Position numbers and translations under genes: made by a program. From Helichrysum umbraculigerum (lineage: Eukaryota; Streptophyta; Magnoliopsida; Asterales; Asteraceae): a stretch of 64,000 nucleotides of DNA. Of this stretch, positions 10,382 through 20,984 are shown in pieces. Position 1 is the first letter of the stretch; every line of letters begins with the position of its first letter. Below the pieces are notes generated by a model. That model was not told the origin of the DNA. It did no database searches and saw only the letters and a program-made list of their open reading frames with translations. Where the stretch lies: contig CATIUR010000005.1 of assembly GCA_949592205.1 (NCBI GenBank), positions 136,731,277 to 136,795,276 on the forward strand. Direction: 5' to 3'.

Positions 10382-11758
10382 CTAAAACCATAAACAAGTA
10401 ATTATTAAATTTTGGAGCATTGAAAGACAACTAAAAGTAAGATTTTGAACTCGATGCCAAATTCTATGCATTTTAATGTTATGTTCTTATTCAGGCATTT
10501 TATCAAACAACTTATATGCGTATGCTTTCCAGTTAATGCACTCATTAACAAAATAATAGACTTTAGATGAGAGTAATAACTTACCATTAGACATACATCA
10601 ACAAAGAAGGGGTTTGTATCAGAAAAAGTTTCATCTTCAACTTCACATGAATCTATAAAACAAAAAACAGAGCAACAAATAGACTCAGGGTTTCAATTAT
10701 AATAGCTATCATACCTAATTAGATTACTTCATAATATGGAGCAAAATATATATTACTGATCAAGTGACAATTTTCTTACAAATTTCTCTTTGAAATCCAT
10801 CAAACAAAAACTGAAGTAGGGAATACAAATGATCTCGTACCCAAATATTATAATGAATTGTAATACGATACAATATAAACCGTATAATACAAAAGTAATT
10901 CCAAGACAATTACCACAATAGAATTAAACAAAAGAATAAAACGAGTAGAAAATCGGAAAGGATATTCATCAACGAATGATGAGCCGGGGCCCGTGTTTGA
11001 CACGGTTCCCTCAAAACAGATTCACCGTCTGTTTCCCAGGGTACAACGGCCGAAGCAGTAGTACTGCAGGACTTGAACTGCCTTAAAATGTTGCCATAGT
11101 AGTTGCTTGTAAGCTCACCTAATTGTTCGATTCTAGCTTAACCAAGTGAATAAATCTCTTAAGCTTACAAAACAAATATGTAAACTTGTGTGTCCTATAG
11201 AGCCAATAATACATCTCTCTCTTTTTCTCTCTTTTTAAAAGAAAAGAGTTATCTATTATTATATGATCATGAGAGGGAAATTGAAAAGCTTGACATAATG
11301 ATCATCAAATGCCACTTAATTTTATAAGTTATGTGAAATATAAAAGATCACATTCAATTGTAACTAATGTCACAACAAATACCACATTAACTTGTAACAA
11401 ATGTTAATCAATTTTAATTCAAACAATATTAACATTTCCAACAATCCCCCGCATGAATAAAATTGATAACCAATCTTATCTAAATATTAATAAAAGAAAA
11501 CTTTGTTAGCTTCAATTTTGTTTCAAAATCAACTCTATTGACCAATAAGAATGGAGTATTTCACATTCAATTAATCAATCAAATGCAAGAATTTACCTAA
11601 TAAACTCCCTGGAAAACCCCCCTTATTTTTTTTATAAAAAATAAGATGATAATACTAATTATAATTTAATTTTCGTTAGTAAAATAATAAGATTCCTACG
11701 TGAGTATATATAGCAAATAATAATTAACAATAGGAAATCCATATCTCTTTAATAATAA
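10382..11758. other. No intact gene; possible exon scrap and repeat remnants
   Basis: On the minus strand, about 10583-10651 looks like an isolated exon: acceptor TTTTATAG, donor after ATG with GTAAG, and an open frame reading DSCEVEDETFSDTNPFF. No family is recognised. About 10980-11110 is a GC-richer block that reads like part of an LTR or UTR (many stops in the frames checked) but could not be assigned. The remainder is AT-rich with nothing recognised. Confidence 0.35.
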
Positions 11759-11790
11759 CTAGATAAAAGACCTGCGGCAACGCGGGTTAT
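11759..11790 (-). mobile_element. Helitron-like 3' terminus
   Basis: On the minus strand a GC-rich hairpin-like block (CCCGCGTTGCCGCAGG) is followed nine bases later by CTAG and then a T. Helitrons end in a short hairpin plus CTRR and insert between A and T (family knowledge). The element body would extend to higher coordinates and could contain the small gene at 12299-12689. The 5' TC end was not located. Confidence 0.4.
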
Positions 11791-12168
11791 TGTTAAGTGT
11801 TTTGGTTATTTAAATCCGAAAGGAATTTTATTTATTAATGATGTATTTTTTTTATTTAATTAAGGTAAAAGAGAATTTAAATAAACTTAGATATGTATCA
11901 ATCTGTTGGTCCGTGTATGTATCAATTTGTTGGGCCCGTACCATTAAATAAAATAATAACAATAATTAATGTTAATCATAAGAAGACATATATATTTGAA
12001 AAATCTATTAATTTGTGAAGAAGTTGAGATCAACAATATAATTTCCTCCTTCGCAACGTTCATCTTAAGGCAATCGTAAAAGTCTTCAACATTAGAGGTA
12101 TCTAATAAGAATAACGAACAAAAAAATATTATTAAGAAAACTTACAAAAAATTTTTTATTTAATTTGG

Positions 12169-12169
<1 letters not shown>

Positions 12170-12204
<35 letters not shown>
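12170..12204. repeat. AT dinucleotide microsatellite
   Basis: About 17 uninterrupted AT units inside an AT-rich intron-like region. Confidence 0.9.
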
Positions 12205-12207
<3 letters not shown>

Positions 12208-12298
12208 TGTATTTATACATATCAAATAGGGGACATTAGGAATCAATGGAAACTTATATCAATATTAAGATTTATGATAACTAAAAAATTTAACATAC

Positions 12299-12689
12299 CT
12301 TTTAATTGGAAGATTAGGAGGTAGTTGTTGATCAAAAGAAACACTTAGAATACCTATTAAAAACATAAAAACAAATCAAAAAATGACAACTCATATAAAA
12401 GTAATATATCAATAAAACAATATCTATAACAATAGTGAAGGAATGTTAAATTATAAATACATAAAACATACCTTCTAAATGAGTAGGATGTTCATGTTTT
12501 TCATAAGTATGAAATGGATCTATAAACAAAAAGTGTATGAAAAATTATACAACAAATAAAGAACCAAAAGGATCGTGAAAAAGTATTACGATGGATAGCG
12601 AACAAACCTTTAGCTTCATTGTAAAAATTGGCCAATTGAGATGGAGTGAGTTTCTCAATTGGTGCATTTTTTCCATCGTATGGATTCAT
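12299..12689 (-). CDS. Small intron-bearing gene or gene fragment, function unknown
   Basis: Three short exons can be read on the minus strand with matching splice sites and phases: exon 1 12608-12689 (ATG, MNPYDGKNAPIEKLTPSQLA), exon 2 12472-12519 (DPFHTYEKHEHPTHLE), exon 3 12299-12353 (ILSVSFDQQLPPNLPIK). Introns start GT and end AG. A TATA-like CACTATATATATTC lies about 60 bp upstream of the ATG. A further candidate exon at about 12010-12100 reads VEDFYDCLKMNVAKEEIILL, but its joining phase does not fit cleanly, so the gene may be truncated. I do not recognise the family. It lies next to a Helitron-like end, and Helitrons often carry captured host exons (inference). Confidence 0.4.
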
Positions 12690-12719
12690 TGAAAGGGTGT
12701 AGAAGGAATGCAAACATGG

Positions 12720-13273
12720 TGAAAAATTTGGGAAGAGATGAATATATATAGTGGAGGAATATGAAAAGAATTAGGGAAGTAAATATTAAAATAAATTAAA
12801 AGATAATATCTTTGAATGAGATTTGTGTTGCATGGTTGGTTGAGAGAAAAATTAGAATATATTATTCGTAAATGTTGGCCGCATATTTTGATGGAAGCCG
12901 ATTGTTTTTGACCAAAATACGTTTTTTTTACTTAATTTATTGATATATATTATTTTAATTTATACTTCCTTAATCTATTAGATAATTTATAGTTTAATTT
13001 ATTATATTAAAATAGTTGCCGATTTTTTTTTTACTAAAATTGGTTTTCTTTACTTAATTTATTGATATTTATTATTTTAATGTATACTTCCTTAATCTAT
13101 TAAATAATTTACGGTTTAATTAATTTAATTAAAATAGTTAATATTAATTTAAATATAAAGAGGTGAAAAGTATAAGTACCATTAAATTAATATTAATCGT
13201 TGGATTAATAGGGAGAAAACCAATTAAGGGTCGGGATTGCCCCATGCTATTTTGCTTTAAGTATATGTTATAG
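12720..13273. other. AT-rich spacer with a degenerate duplication
   Basis: No gene seen. The stretch at about 12890-12995 (CGATTG..., TTACTTAATTTATTGATAT) is repeated in diverged form at about 13018-13125, giving two roughly 110-bp copies in tandem. Confidence 0.5.

Positions 13274-13360
<87 letters not shown>
13274..13360. repeat. ATA/TAA trinucleotide microsatellite
   Basis: About 29 uninterrupted units. The open frames across it (poly-Ile, poly-Leu on the minus strand) are artefacts. Confidence 0.95.
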
Positions 13361-14699
13361 GTAAACAATATACCGATGGACGCAAATAGCTTTTCCATAT
13401 ATATATTTTAATAATTGTGATATGATAAGGATTCAAACTAACATCCTTATAAAACATATTTAAACAATTTTTTTCCCGTAAACTTTTAATGTCATTGTAT
13501 ATATATGAAAGTATTTTGTTGGGAAGGTAATCGTAGAATCACTTATTATCGTAGAAACCGTAGAAACCGTAGGAACGAGGTTTTTTTACTTTTAAATTCA
13601 ACATATGTACACGTTTTGCAAAAAAAGTTATGCCCAAATTATTAAAATTTTATCCTCTTTAATATTAGATTAACTAAAAAAAAAAAAAAAAAAAATATGA
13701 TACACAAATTAAAATTATGTATCACAGCCTTTTATGTGTGATACTGTGATACACAAAAAAAATATTATGATATGTATCACATTTTAAAAAAAAATTAATT
13801 CCATAGTAAAAATCACACAATTCTATGAATTTTGATATAAATTTTTCATCAAAAACATTATTTAATCTTAAAGTTAAAAGTAAAAATGTGTGTTTTCACC
13901 CTTTTCACCATAATAAGTGTTCTTACTTGAACCTTGTCTCATCCATCATCCAGGTGCTAACGAGTTGCTATAAATTACTCATATAATATTATTTGTTTGT
14001 GCGTATATATTCTTTCATAAGTAATCATGTCCCTTATGCTTTTATTCAACGAAAATTATATATTAACTAAACCATTTTTTCTTCCACACAATTTTATTAT
14101 AGATGAGTTTCTCATAAATTAAGTAAATAGTAACTTAGGTTTTGAACCAAAGCCAAATACAAATACATATTGGTGAGACTACAAGTTGTTCAAAATCTAA
14201 CTTAAATATGTAAATCAAACATACCATTATATTAAAAAAATAATAATAATTCAATCATTCATTATCAGAATTAAGAATAGGACATATATAGAAGAAAATA
14301 GAAGAAAATAAAAAATTAATATTCAAACAAATGATATATAGTTTTATTCGACGTCTGTGTATACGTACTGGTTTAACATTTAAATAAATGAAGATAGTTT
14401 TATTCGACATATATGTGTATCCACGTGCTTTGTTTAACATTGAAAGACATTTTACAGGTTTAACATTTACGTAAAAGAAAGATATTGTATCCGCGTGTAT
14501 ATACATATTTAACATTCAAATAAAGAAAAAGAAAAGGTAAATAAACGAAGATAGTATTATTTGATGTCCATGTGTATTTACGGGTCAAAAGATTGTTTGA
14601 TTCAACAATCGTATAATATACATTTCAATATTCAAATTCCATGTGTATTCACGCGTTAACATTTACATAAATAAAAGATTGTTTGATTTGACATTCGTA
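13361..14699. other. Gene-free AT-rich sequence
   Basis: Contains an A-tract at about 13676-13695. Also a loosely repeated theme around 14330-14690 (gaagatagttttattcgac, catgtgtattcacg and variants), which looks like diverged tandem copies. No coding or RNA gene recognised. Confidence 0.45.
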
Positions 14700-14972
14700 T
14701 AGGTGAAGGATAAGAGGAGAAAGCCTCAAATGAGGAGAATGAGGAGCAGACCGAATTCAATGTGTTTTAGGAACAGATTTGTAGGTCTAAACTGTAGTGT
14801 CGCTAAAATGCAATAAAAGATTATAGGTGCAAAAATGCAGCATTTGTTAAAATATATTGTTCCGTTGGTAAACTGTAATGAACTTGAGCGACAATTTTAT
14901 CTTAAAATTAAGTAAATTTAGTCCACCCCTCATTTTCCTCATTTAAGACATTCCCATCAGAACCTTACCCTA
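14700..14972. mobile_element. Putative MITE with imperfect TIRs
   Basis: The left end TAGGTGAAGGATAAGAGG... and the reverse complement of the right end TAGGGTAAGGTTCTGATGG... match imperfectly. They continue through TCAAATGAGGAGAATGAGG on the left and TTAAATGAGGAAAATGAGG on the right. Size is about 273 bp, noncoding. The target duplication is unclear (TA at most). Confidence 0.5.
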
Positions 14973-15491
14973 CATACATATACATTTAAAAATTAAAATA
15001 ACTGAAAGGTAGATAAAATTTCTTTTCCTGTAAAAATTATCTTTGAAGAAAACTGAAGAAAATTAAATTTTGCTTAAAATTGACATCTATTAACCAATCA
15101 AAATGCTCTATTTCACTAAAACTCTGTAAACCAAGAACAATAATTTCTTCAACCAATTTAAATTACATCATATTTATCCATAGTTTTCCTAAGTTTTTGA
15201 ATCATATGATTCTTTTTAATTATATGTAATTGTATTAATTAAATGTTAAAGTATACAGGATCGCATGTGAATATACGTATCCATAATTGTTGAAAAAAAT
15301 TGTGATGTGAAGATCACAACTAAGATCCTTATTAGAAAATATATATTTAAAGAATTTTTATTTATTTTTTATAATTTCGCGAATTATATATACTTATTTT
15401 AAGTGATTAAGGTTAGAAAACAACTTAATATTTTGTGTCTTATAAGTATTTAGTATACGAGGGTAATAAGAGGAGCTTAACAAATTTTAAT

Positions 15492-15494
<3 letters not shown>

Positions 15495-15537
<43 letters not shown>

Positions 15538-15561
15538 TTGTTGTTGTTGTTGTTGTTGTTG
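15495..15561. repeat. T42 homopolymer joined to TTG repeats
   Basis: An uninterrupted T run at 15495-15536 is followed directly by about eight TTG units. The exact run length is prone to assembly error. Confidence 0.9.
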
Positions 15562-15858
15562 CAATTGTACCATTATTTTGGAACACATATGAATAGGTAA
15601 TGGAACATTTATTTTAGGAAGGATGAAGTATATCATAACCCACTAACAATACTATGTAGATTGTGAAACGTTAGTCTAGTTTTATTATAGCCCACCATCG
15701 AATCTTCCTTTCTGCGTACTAAACATTTTATGTTTACAAAATCTAATTCTTTTGCGAGTTTATTCTATTGGAGCAACATCTTTACACAAGATACAAATGT
15801 CATTACTTAATATAAAAATTCATCTTATCGACATATTTGACACATTTTGCATTAAAAG

Positions 15859-15888
15859 CTCGTGTTTATACACGGGTTTAAAATCTAG
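15859..15888 (+). mobile_element. Helitron-like 3' terminus
   Basis: Hairpin CTCGTGT-TTAT-ACACGGG, then TTTAAAAT and CTAG followed by T at 15889. It has the same layout, and a related hairpin, as 17561-17590, so both are probably 3' ends of one family. The 5' end was not found. Confidence 0.45.
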
Positions 15889-15889
15889 T

Positions 15890-16308
15890 AATAAATATAA
15901 TATAGGAAGCGGGGTTATGATATTCAATTTTAAAATTGAAGTCCAATTAACCACTCAGAATTCAGTATTTATTATTTTATTATTATTTATTTTTAGTTTG
16001 ATTAATTTAATAATGCAACTAATCCGTGCTTAATATAATTATTTATTTATTTTCGTGAAGGCATCCTAAACACCCGTAGGACTTCTCTTATTTTAGTAGG
16101 ATAAAATAATGGAAGGAAGTTAATTTGGATGTATGTCGAAATCATCTTTTTGATTAATTCCTTATTATATAAAAACCCTAATAAAATAAATATTGTCATT
16201 ATTACGTACAACTCCTTAAATATCACACTTATTATTATTATAATTATAATATAATATATAATATAATTATTAATTATTATTATTATAAACGCAAATTATA
16301 TAATTAGT
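15890..16308. other. Gene-free AT-rich sequence
   Basis: Long runs of T/A-rich sequence (for example 16220-16300). Nothing coding recognised. Confidence 0.5.
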
Positions 16309-16494
16309 CAGGGGCAGAGCCAGGAAATCCAAGTGGAGGAGATAAAAAAAATTAGTTTTATTTCTTTGATAGTTTAGTGGAGGCAGAAATTTTAAAATGT
16401 CATTAACACCTTCAAAAAAAAATTTTTTTTACGTAATTTTAAAATTTTTCTGGAGGCGACTGCCTACTCTGCCTCCGCCCTGTCTCCGCCCCTG
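16309..16494. mobile_element. hAT-like MITE
   Basis: 186 bp with ends CAGGGGCAGAGCCAG and, reverse complemented from the right, CAGGGGCGGAGACAG. The 8-bp flanks TAATTAGT and TGATTAAC match at five positions, so the TSD has decayed. CAGGGGCGGAGCC ends with an 8-bp TSD are typical of plant hAT MITEs. Confidence 0.7.
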
Positions 16495-16510
16495 TGATTA
16501 ACATGTAATA

Positions 16511-16772
16511 TTCCATCTATCTCAAATTATTTGTCACTAAGTTGAAAAAACACATCTTAAATAAAAAGAACTTTAATTGTATCTTTGACATTAGTATAAA
16601 GACAATTTTAACCCTTGATCATTAATAAAATGTCTTTTGACGTTTGTGTAGTTTTATAATTAAGGGTAATATGAAAATGTAATCATTAATACATATTTAT
16701 TATTAGATGTGGACAATTATTTTGATACAAATAAAAACAGTAAGATGAACAAATAATTTGGGACGGATGGAG
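16511..16772. mobile_element. Stowaway-like MITE, copy 2
   Basis: 262 bp, same family as 9931-10194. It shares CAAATTATTTGTCACTAAGT near the left end, TTAAGGGTAATATG in the middle and AATTTGGGACGGATGGAG at the right end. TA flanks are at 16509-16510 and 16773-16774. The left TIR has diverged to TTCCATCTATCTC. Confidence 0.85.
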
Positions 16773-17006
16773 TATCATGTACATTTTATATATGCACCAA
16801 ATTAAGACGAATTCTATATATCTTGATGGTGTCTAACATTATTGAGTTGAGAAAAAAAATTTCAACGTTTACGGTAATATATATTTTTTGATGATAATTT
16901 AATGATAAATTCTATTTTTTATTAGTTAACTCAAAGCCGTCACAGAAAAGTTTATATAATTTATTCGCAAATGTAGTGATCGCATTTGCAAATTTATGTT
17001 AAGACC

Positions 17007-17125
17007 AATGGTATTTCCACCATACTTTTTGATATATCTACAATAAAATACTACTATTTATGTATAAATAACAACTACTTGCATAGTTTGATGGATCTGT
17101 CAAAAGTTATGGTGAAAAAATCATT
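17007..17125. mobile_element. Foldback MITE related to the one at 112
   Basis: The left arm AATGGTATTTCCACCATACT pairs with the right arm AATGATTTTTTCACCATAAC (reverse complement). Internal arms with TTGATATATCTA and TTGACAGATCCA also match. The TTTCCACCAT core is shared with the element at 112-239. No clear target duplication. Confidence 0.5.
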
Positions 17126-17290
17126 TACCGCTAACGCCAAACTAAACATGATTTTGTTTTTGTTTTATTTGGTGATGAACGCTTTCTTAATGCTAGCGTA
17201 TGATGAGTTTTTATCTATAATTAAGCAAAACGTCATTGCTTTCTTCTTAGAACATCTACTAACGTGGGATTTTGAAATCTTTTTGATGGT

Positions 17291-17315
17291 CAACAATTTT
17301 GTGGGACGGAGGGAG
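17291..17315. mobile_element. Orphan Stowaway end
   Basis: CAACAATTTT then GTGGGACGGAGGGAG followed by TA matches the right terminus of the Stowaway copies. No partner left end was found upstream, so this is probably a truncated copy. Confidence 0.45.
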
Positions 17316-17560
17316 TAATCGACGGAAATAGAATATCGCAGAGATAATAAACAATATAAATTTTGGTCATTTTGAATCAAAACGAGAGGATTCGAAACAT
17401 TTTGTATATCGACATTAGTCGATACTGATTTTAAAAATATTGGTATTACGTTATTTTCGATGAAATTTTTTATACTATAACAAAAAATATCTATTAATCA
17501 ATGTTTCACCCGTTTTATCGAAATGCTAGAAATCTATATTATAATACTAACAGCAAACGG

Positions 17561-17590
17561 CCCGTGTGTATACACGGGTTTCGAAGCTAG
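17561..17590 (+). mobile_element. Helitron-like 3' terminus
   Basis: Perfect 7-bp hairpin CCCGTGT-GTAT-ACACGGG followed by TTTCGAAG and CTAG, then T at 17591. This is the best of the three Helitron-like ends in the window. Confidence 0.5.
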
Positions 17591-18901
17591 TACAATATCA
17601 ACCGCTCATTTTATCGTCCACATTAGCTTGATATTATTTCTCACTTAGTATCGATATTTCAATCACCTAAAATCTACTTTGGATATATAATATACCGTTA
17701 TGGAGCCTTGGCCACTGACTACATAACCATATAAAATATTAGTCATTATAATTATATAACTCCAAAGTTGGTGAAAAACTCACTTTCACCTGGATTTTCC
17801 ACATGAAAGGAAATCGATCTCTAAAAACACATAAATTTTGACAAAAATTTCAATAGTTGAACCCTGCATAGAATAGGTAGGTATTACCCTTTGAACCTCT
17901 CCTTATGAAACACACTTATTCTTCTAGCTCATTGTAGACGCGATGTCTTTGAACTGGTCTGCCATTTGTGTAGACGACAATACATTTCACATAGGATTCT
18001 CCCTGACATGGTCAAGTCCTCATAGTCGTGTTCATTATGGTCCTTAAACACTAGCCTGGTTCTGCAAGAGCTATTAGGAATTATGCCCCTTAATTCCGTT
18101 CGAAGCGACTCCACTTCTCTCTCACATAGGTGATTCCACAAAGATCTTCAACTGCCTTATGATATATCTTTAGAAATCATTAAAAGCTTAATGCTTAGCT
18201 TCATATCACTGTTAACATCATTTATCGGAATGGACTAGGAAGTTTTTTGACTCCCTCAAGTGGTTTAAGAAGTTTAACATCTCCTCCATAGTGACCTCGG
18301 TTTATATAATTAGGTTGTCCTATTGAAGCTAGATCTTGGGATCTCTAGTCAACTAGGTTAGATTTTCCTTCATATAAACTATTCAATAAGGGCTTTAGTC
18401 TCATTCTCCAACTTGATCTCCTCTCAACCCCATGGTTGTCGGAAATATTGACATTTAACTTTATAAAGGCTAACAAAGATAAGTCTCACGGAGATAAGTT
18501 GGTTTCTCAAGTGTATCATATATACCTTAGACAAAATTGCATGGATCGTCCCTGTGGTTTGCACAAAATAACACTCCCCGTCCCTGTAGGTTTTTTTTGA
18601 CCTATGGCATCCCTAAACTTGCAATTTGTTGCATGGGGAGTCCTTCTATCTAACGATTGTTAGTTTAGTCCGTTAAAGGACTTTGAATGTAATAATTTTA
18701 ATGGCAGAGGTTATTAGTGTAATTTTTATTTTTTAATCATAATAATTATTTAATGCCTTTTTAGTTGAAATTAAGCAAGTTGTTTTTAATAAACTTTTCA
18801 AGTTAATTCAACTATTTAAATTTATTTTTTGTGACAATTGAAATGATCAACTTATTATTTTAGTTTCGATTTCACATATCTTGTGTCTGTTTTCAATTTT
18901 T
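17591..18901. other. Degenerate repeats, no intact gene
   Basis: About 17900-18480 has long stretches with moderate GC, and on the minus strand an open frame at 17929-18141 containing CEREVESLRTELRGIIPNSS. The surroundings are full of stops and no family is recognised; it may be old retroelement sequence. About 18535-18680 matches a recurrent plant repeat style (gtccctgtggtttgcac ... gtccctgtaggtt) without identifiable ends. Confidence 0.4.
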
Positions 18902-19340
18902 AGTAGGGGTGTTCAAAAATATCCGTATCCGTAATCCGAAAATCCGATTCGAAAATATCCGAAATTTCAGATATTCAAAATTTCAGATATCCGAATTTCC
19001 GAATTCGGATAGTATATTTCAAAATTTTCGGATATTTCGGATATCCGATATCCGAAATTTTGAAAACTTTTTTAATTTTTTCCCATTTTAGTAGGTAACT
19101 TTGCCGTCGTAGTATACAAATTATTTGCAAAAACATCAAGAAATGATTCAAATACTTTCTAAATGAAAGAATTGTAGAGTATTTTGGTTAATTGTACGTA
19201 CTTAGCAACCGAATCTATAGCGAATCTTGATTTAAAAGCTTAAAAATAATAAATTTCGGATATTCAGATATCCGAGTTCGGATATCAGAAATTTTTAGAT
19301 ATCCGAATTTTTGATATCCGAAATTTCGGATTCGGATATC
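18902..19340. repeat. ATCCGAA-rich palindromic repeat element
   Basis: Two arms (18915-19065 and 19250-19340) are built almost only of ATATCCGAA and its complement TTCGGATAT. A ~185-bp ordinary spacer separates them. The left edge is GTAGGGGTGTTCAAAAATAT. The right edge cuts directly into the DUF26 coding sequence at about 19340, so this repeat, or a deletion beside it, truncated that gene. It is probably a nonautonomous DNA transposon, but no clean TIR or TSD was found. Confidence 0.6.
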
Positions 19341-20758
19341 AGCATCTAGTGTAAGCCAACACTCAGCCACAGCATTGACCGAGTTATTTGATGTCCCAGA
19401 AATGAGTGCATGTGTTCTGGCATGGTAGTTCTTGGTTTTAGGTGCAATTTCTACTGATTCAGACACAACCTTCCATACTGAATGTTGAAAGGCATTGTTT
19501 CTTCTTGTATTATTGGGACATATACGTCTCTCTTCTTGCCCTGTATACTCCCTAAAGAAGCTATAATTCTCATATCGCAGAAAGCAACCACTTAGATAAA
19601 CCCGGCCACCAGTCCTAGCTAAGCAACCAGAAATAGAAGTACGTGCTATAGCATAGCATATTTTGCATTCATTGGTAGAAATATGACCGTAATGCTGACA
19701 AAGTCCATAAACGTTACTTGAATCTGTTGATTCTGTGCCTGAAACTGCTGTCCCAAAATGTGAAGTCTCCATTTTGGTCCCGATTTCTTCCATTGCTTGG
19801 ATAAAATTTGGAATGGACGAAGCACTGGTAGATTTTATGTTGTTACAATTTAGTTGAATGACTTTGTTTATGTCATTCATTCCTGAATAATACACAATTA
19901 AGTTGTGTTAAAGAACTCACATTAGTAATTACTGAAAGACCTAAAAGAACCTAAAAATGGTAGCAGAGTTGACGTGAAGTATGTTAAATAAGAAATTTCA
20001 CCTGCATTATTGCCCTCAGTTGGCTCACGATTGAGAAAAATGGTATTAGAATATCTAATAAAACATCCAGTGTGGAGTGCATGCCCCTCAGACGATGGAA
20101 AACATTTCATGATTGAACCAAATGCGTTATCCAAACATTATGTACAAGAAGTCTCATTCAAAGTGTTCCAGCAGTCTGCCAGCACATAGACAAACTCATT
20201 TGACGTGTTGGACAATACCACCTTTTATGCAAAGCAGTTCTCATTTCTTGGTGCATCCCTGACAGCATATGAGATGGCCTGCCTCACAGAATCCCGAAAT
20301 GCGCTACTCCCCGTTGTATTCCCACAAACTACTGTATCACCAGGTCCTGCATACTCCTGAAAGAAGCTATAGTTATGTGCGTGCAAGAAGCAACCATCTA
20401 GAAAAAGTGTACCACCAGTAGCATGAAAGCAACTGGGAAGATTATTACGTGCTTCAGCATAGCATAGGATACAATCGTCTACAGAAAGATCGCTATAGCA
20501 TTCAGCAAGTGCATAGCTACTGTCTAGTCCCGTGCCTGTAGATGCTGTTCCACTGTGTGAATATTGCAAGTTGGTGCCAATTTTCTCCAATGACTGGATG
20601 AAGTTTAGAGAATACATGGTTTGATTGTGCTTAAGCTGTTGATTGCAGGTTAACCTGATGATTTCAGATTGGGGATCTCCTTTTGATCTATATAATGTTA
20701 GTAAGATGATACTAGTAGTAAGAAAAAACTGTACTGAACCCTTCATCTTTATTTTCAC
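19341..20758 (-). pseudogene. DUF26 (Gnk2-type) cysteine-rich secreted or receptor protein, broken
   Basis: Exon 1 (20002-20758) starts with Met and a hydrophobic signal peptide (FFLTTSIILLTLY). Next is a DUF26 domain with the canonical C-X8-C-X2-C motif CYSDLSVDDCILC. The frame stays the same through two TAA codons (20225-20227 and 20138-20140) into a second DUF26 domain. The second stop lies inside that domain's Cys motif (CT-stop-C). A 119-bp intron (donor after GCAG, acceptor TTATTCAG) leads to exon 2 (19341-19882). Exon 2 encodes a third DUF26 in which the first motif Cys is replaced by His (HYGHISTNECKIC), then the start of a fourth (AVAECWLTLDA), cut by the ATCCGAA repeat. DUF26 proteins act outside the cell or as CRK ectodomains. 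In CRKs the second exon normally brings the TM segment and kinase; here more DUF26 follows. No kinase is found. Confidence 0.8.
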
Positions 20759-20854
20759 TAATAATTGTATTGTTTATTTAATTCATGTTTTTATTTTTTA
20801 AGCTGTAATAATGTTAATATGCATTGCGTTGGATGTTATTTTGTAGATCATGCC

Positions 20855-20912
20855 ATGTCTTCTAGCTCGAATGTCCCATTTGAATCCAATTCTAGTGTTC
20901 CTGAGTCTACCG
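20855..20912 (+). pseudogene. Orphan first exon
   Basis: ATG followed by MSSSSNVPFESNSSVPEST and a donor GTAAGTTT. It is preceded by an acceptor-like TTTTGTAG. Ser-rich N-termini of this kind occur in plant FAR1/MULE-derived proteins, but the piece is too short to assign. The next coding-like segment downstream (21452-21573) does not join in phase, so intervening exons are missing or it is broken. Confidence 0.35.
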
Positions 20913-20984
20913 GTAAGTTTAATTATTAAATTCCATTTTATTATTGACACTTGTGTGTTTATAATTATGATTTAATAAGATATT

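Noticed and set aside
10980..11110. GC-richer block considered as tRNA, plastid insert or coding exon
   Set aside because: No cloverleaf found by eye and stops in the frames checked. Origin could not be established.
13144..13457. Poly-Ile and poly-Leu open frames
   Set aside because: Produced by the ATA microsatellite.
17929..18141. 70-codon ORF considered as gene fragment
   Set aside because: No domain or flanking exon. Only kept as a note in the spacer entry.
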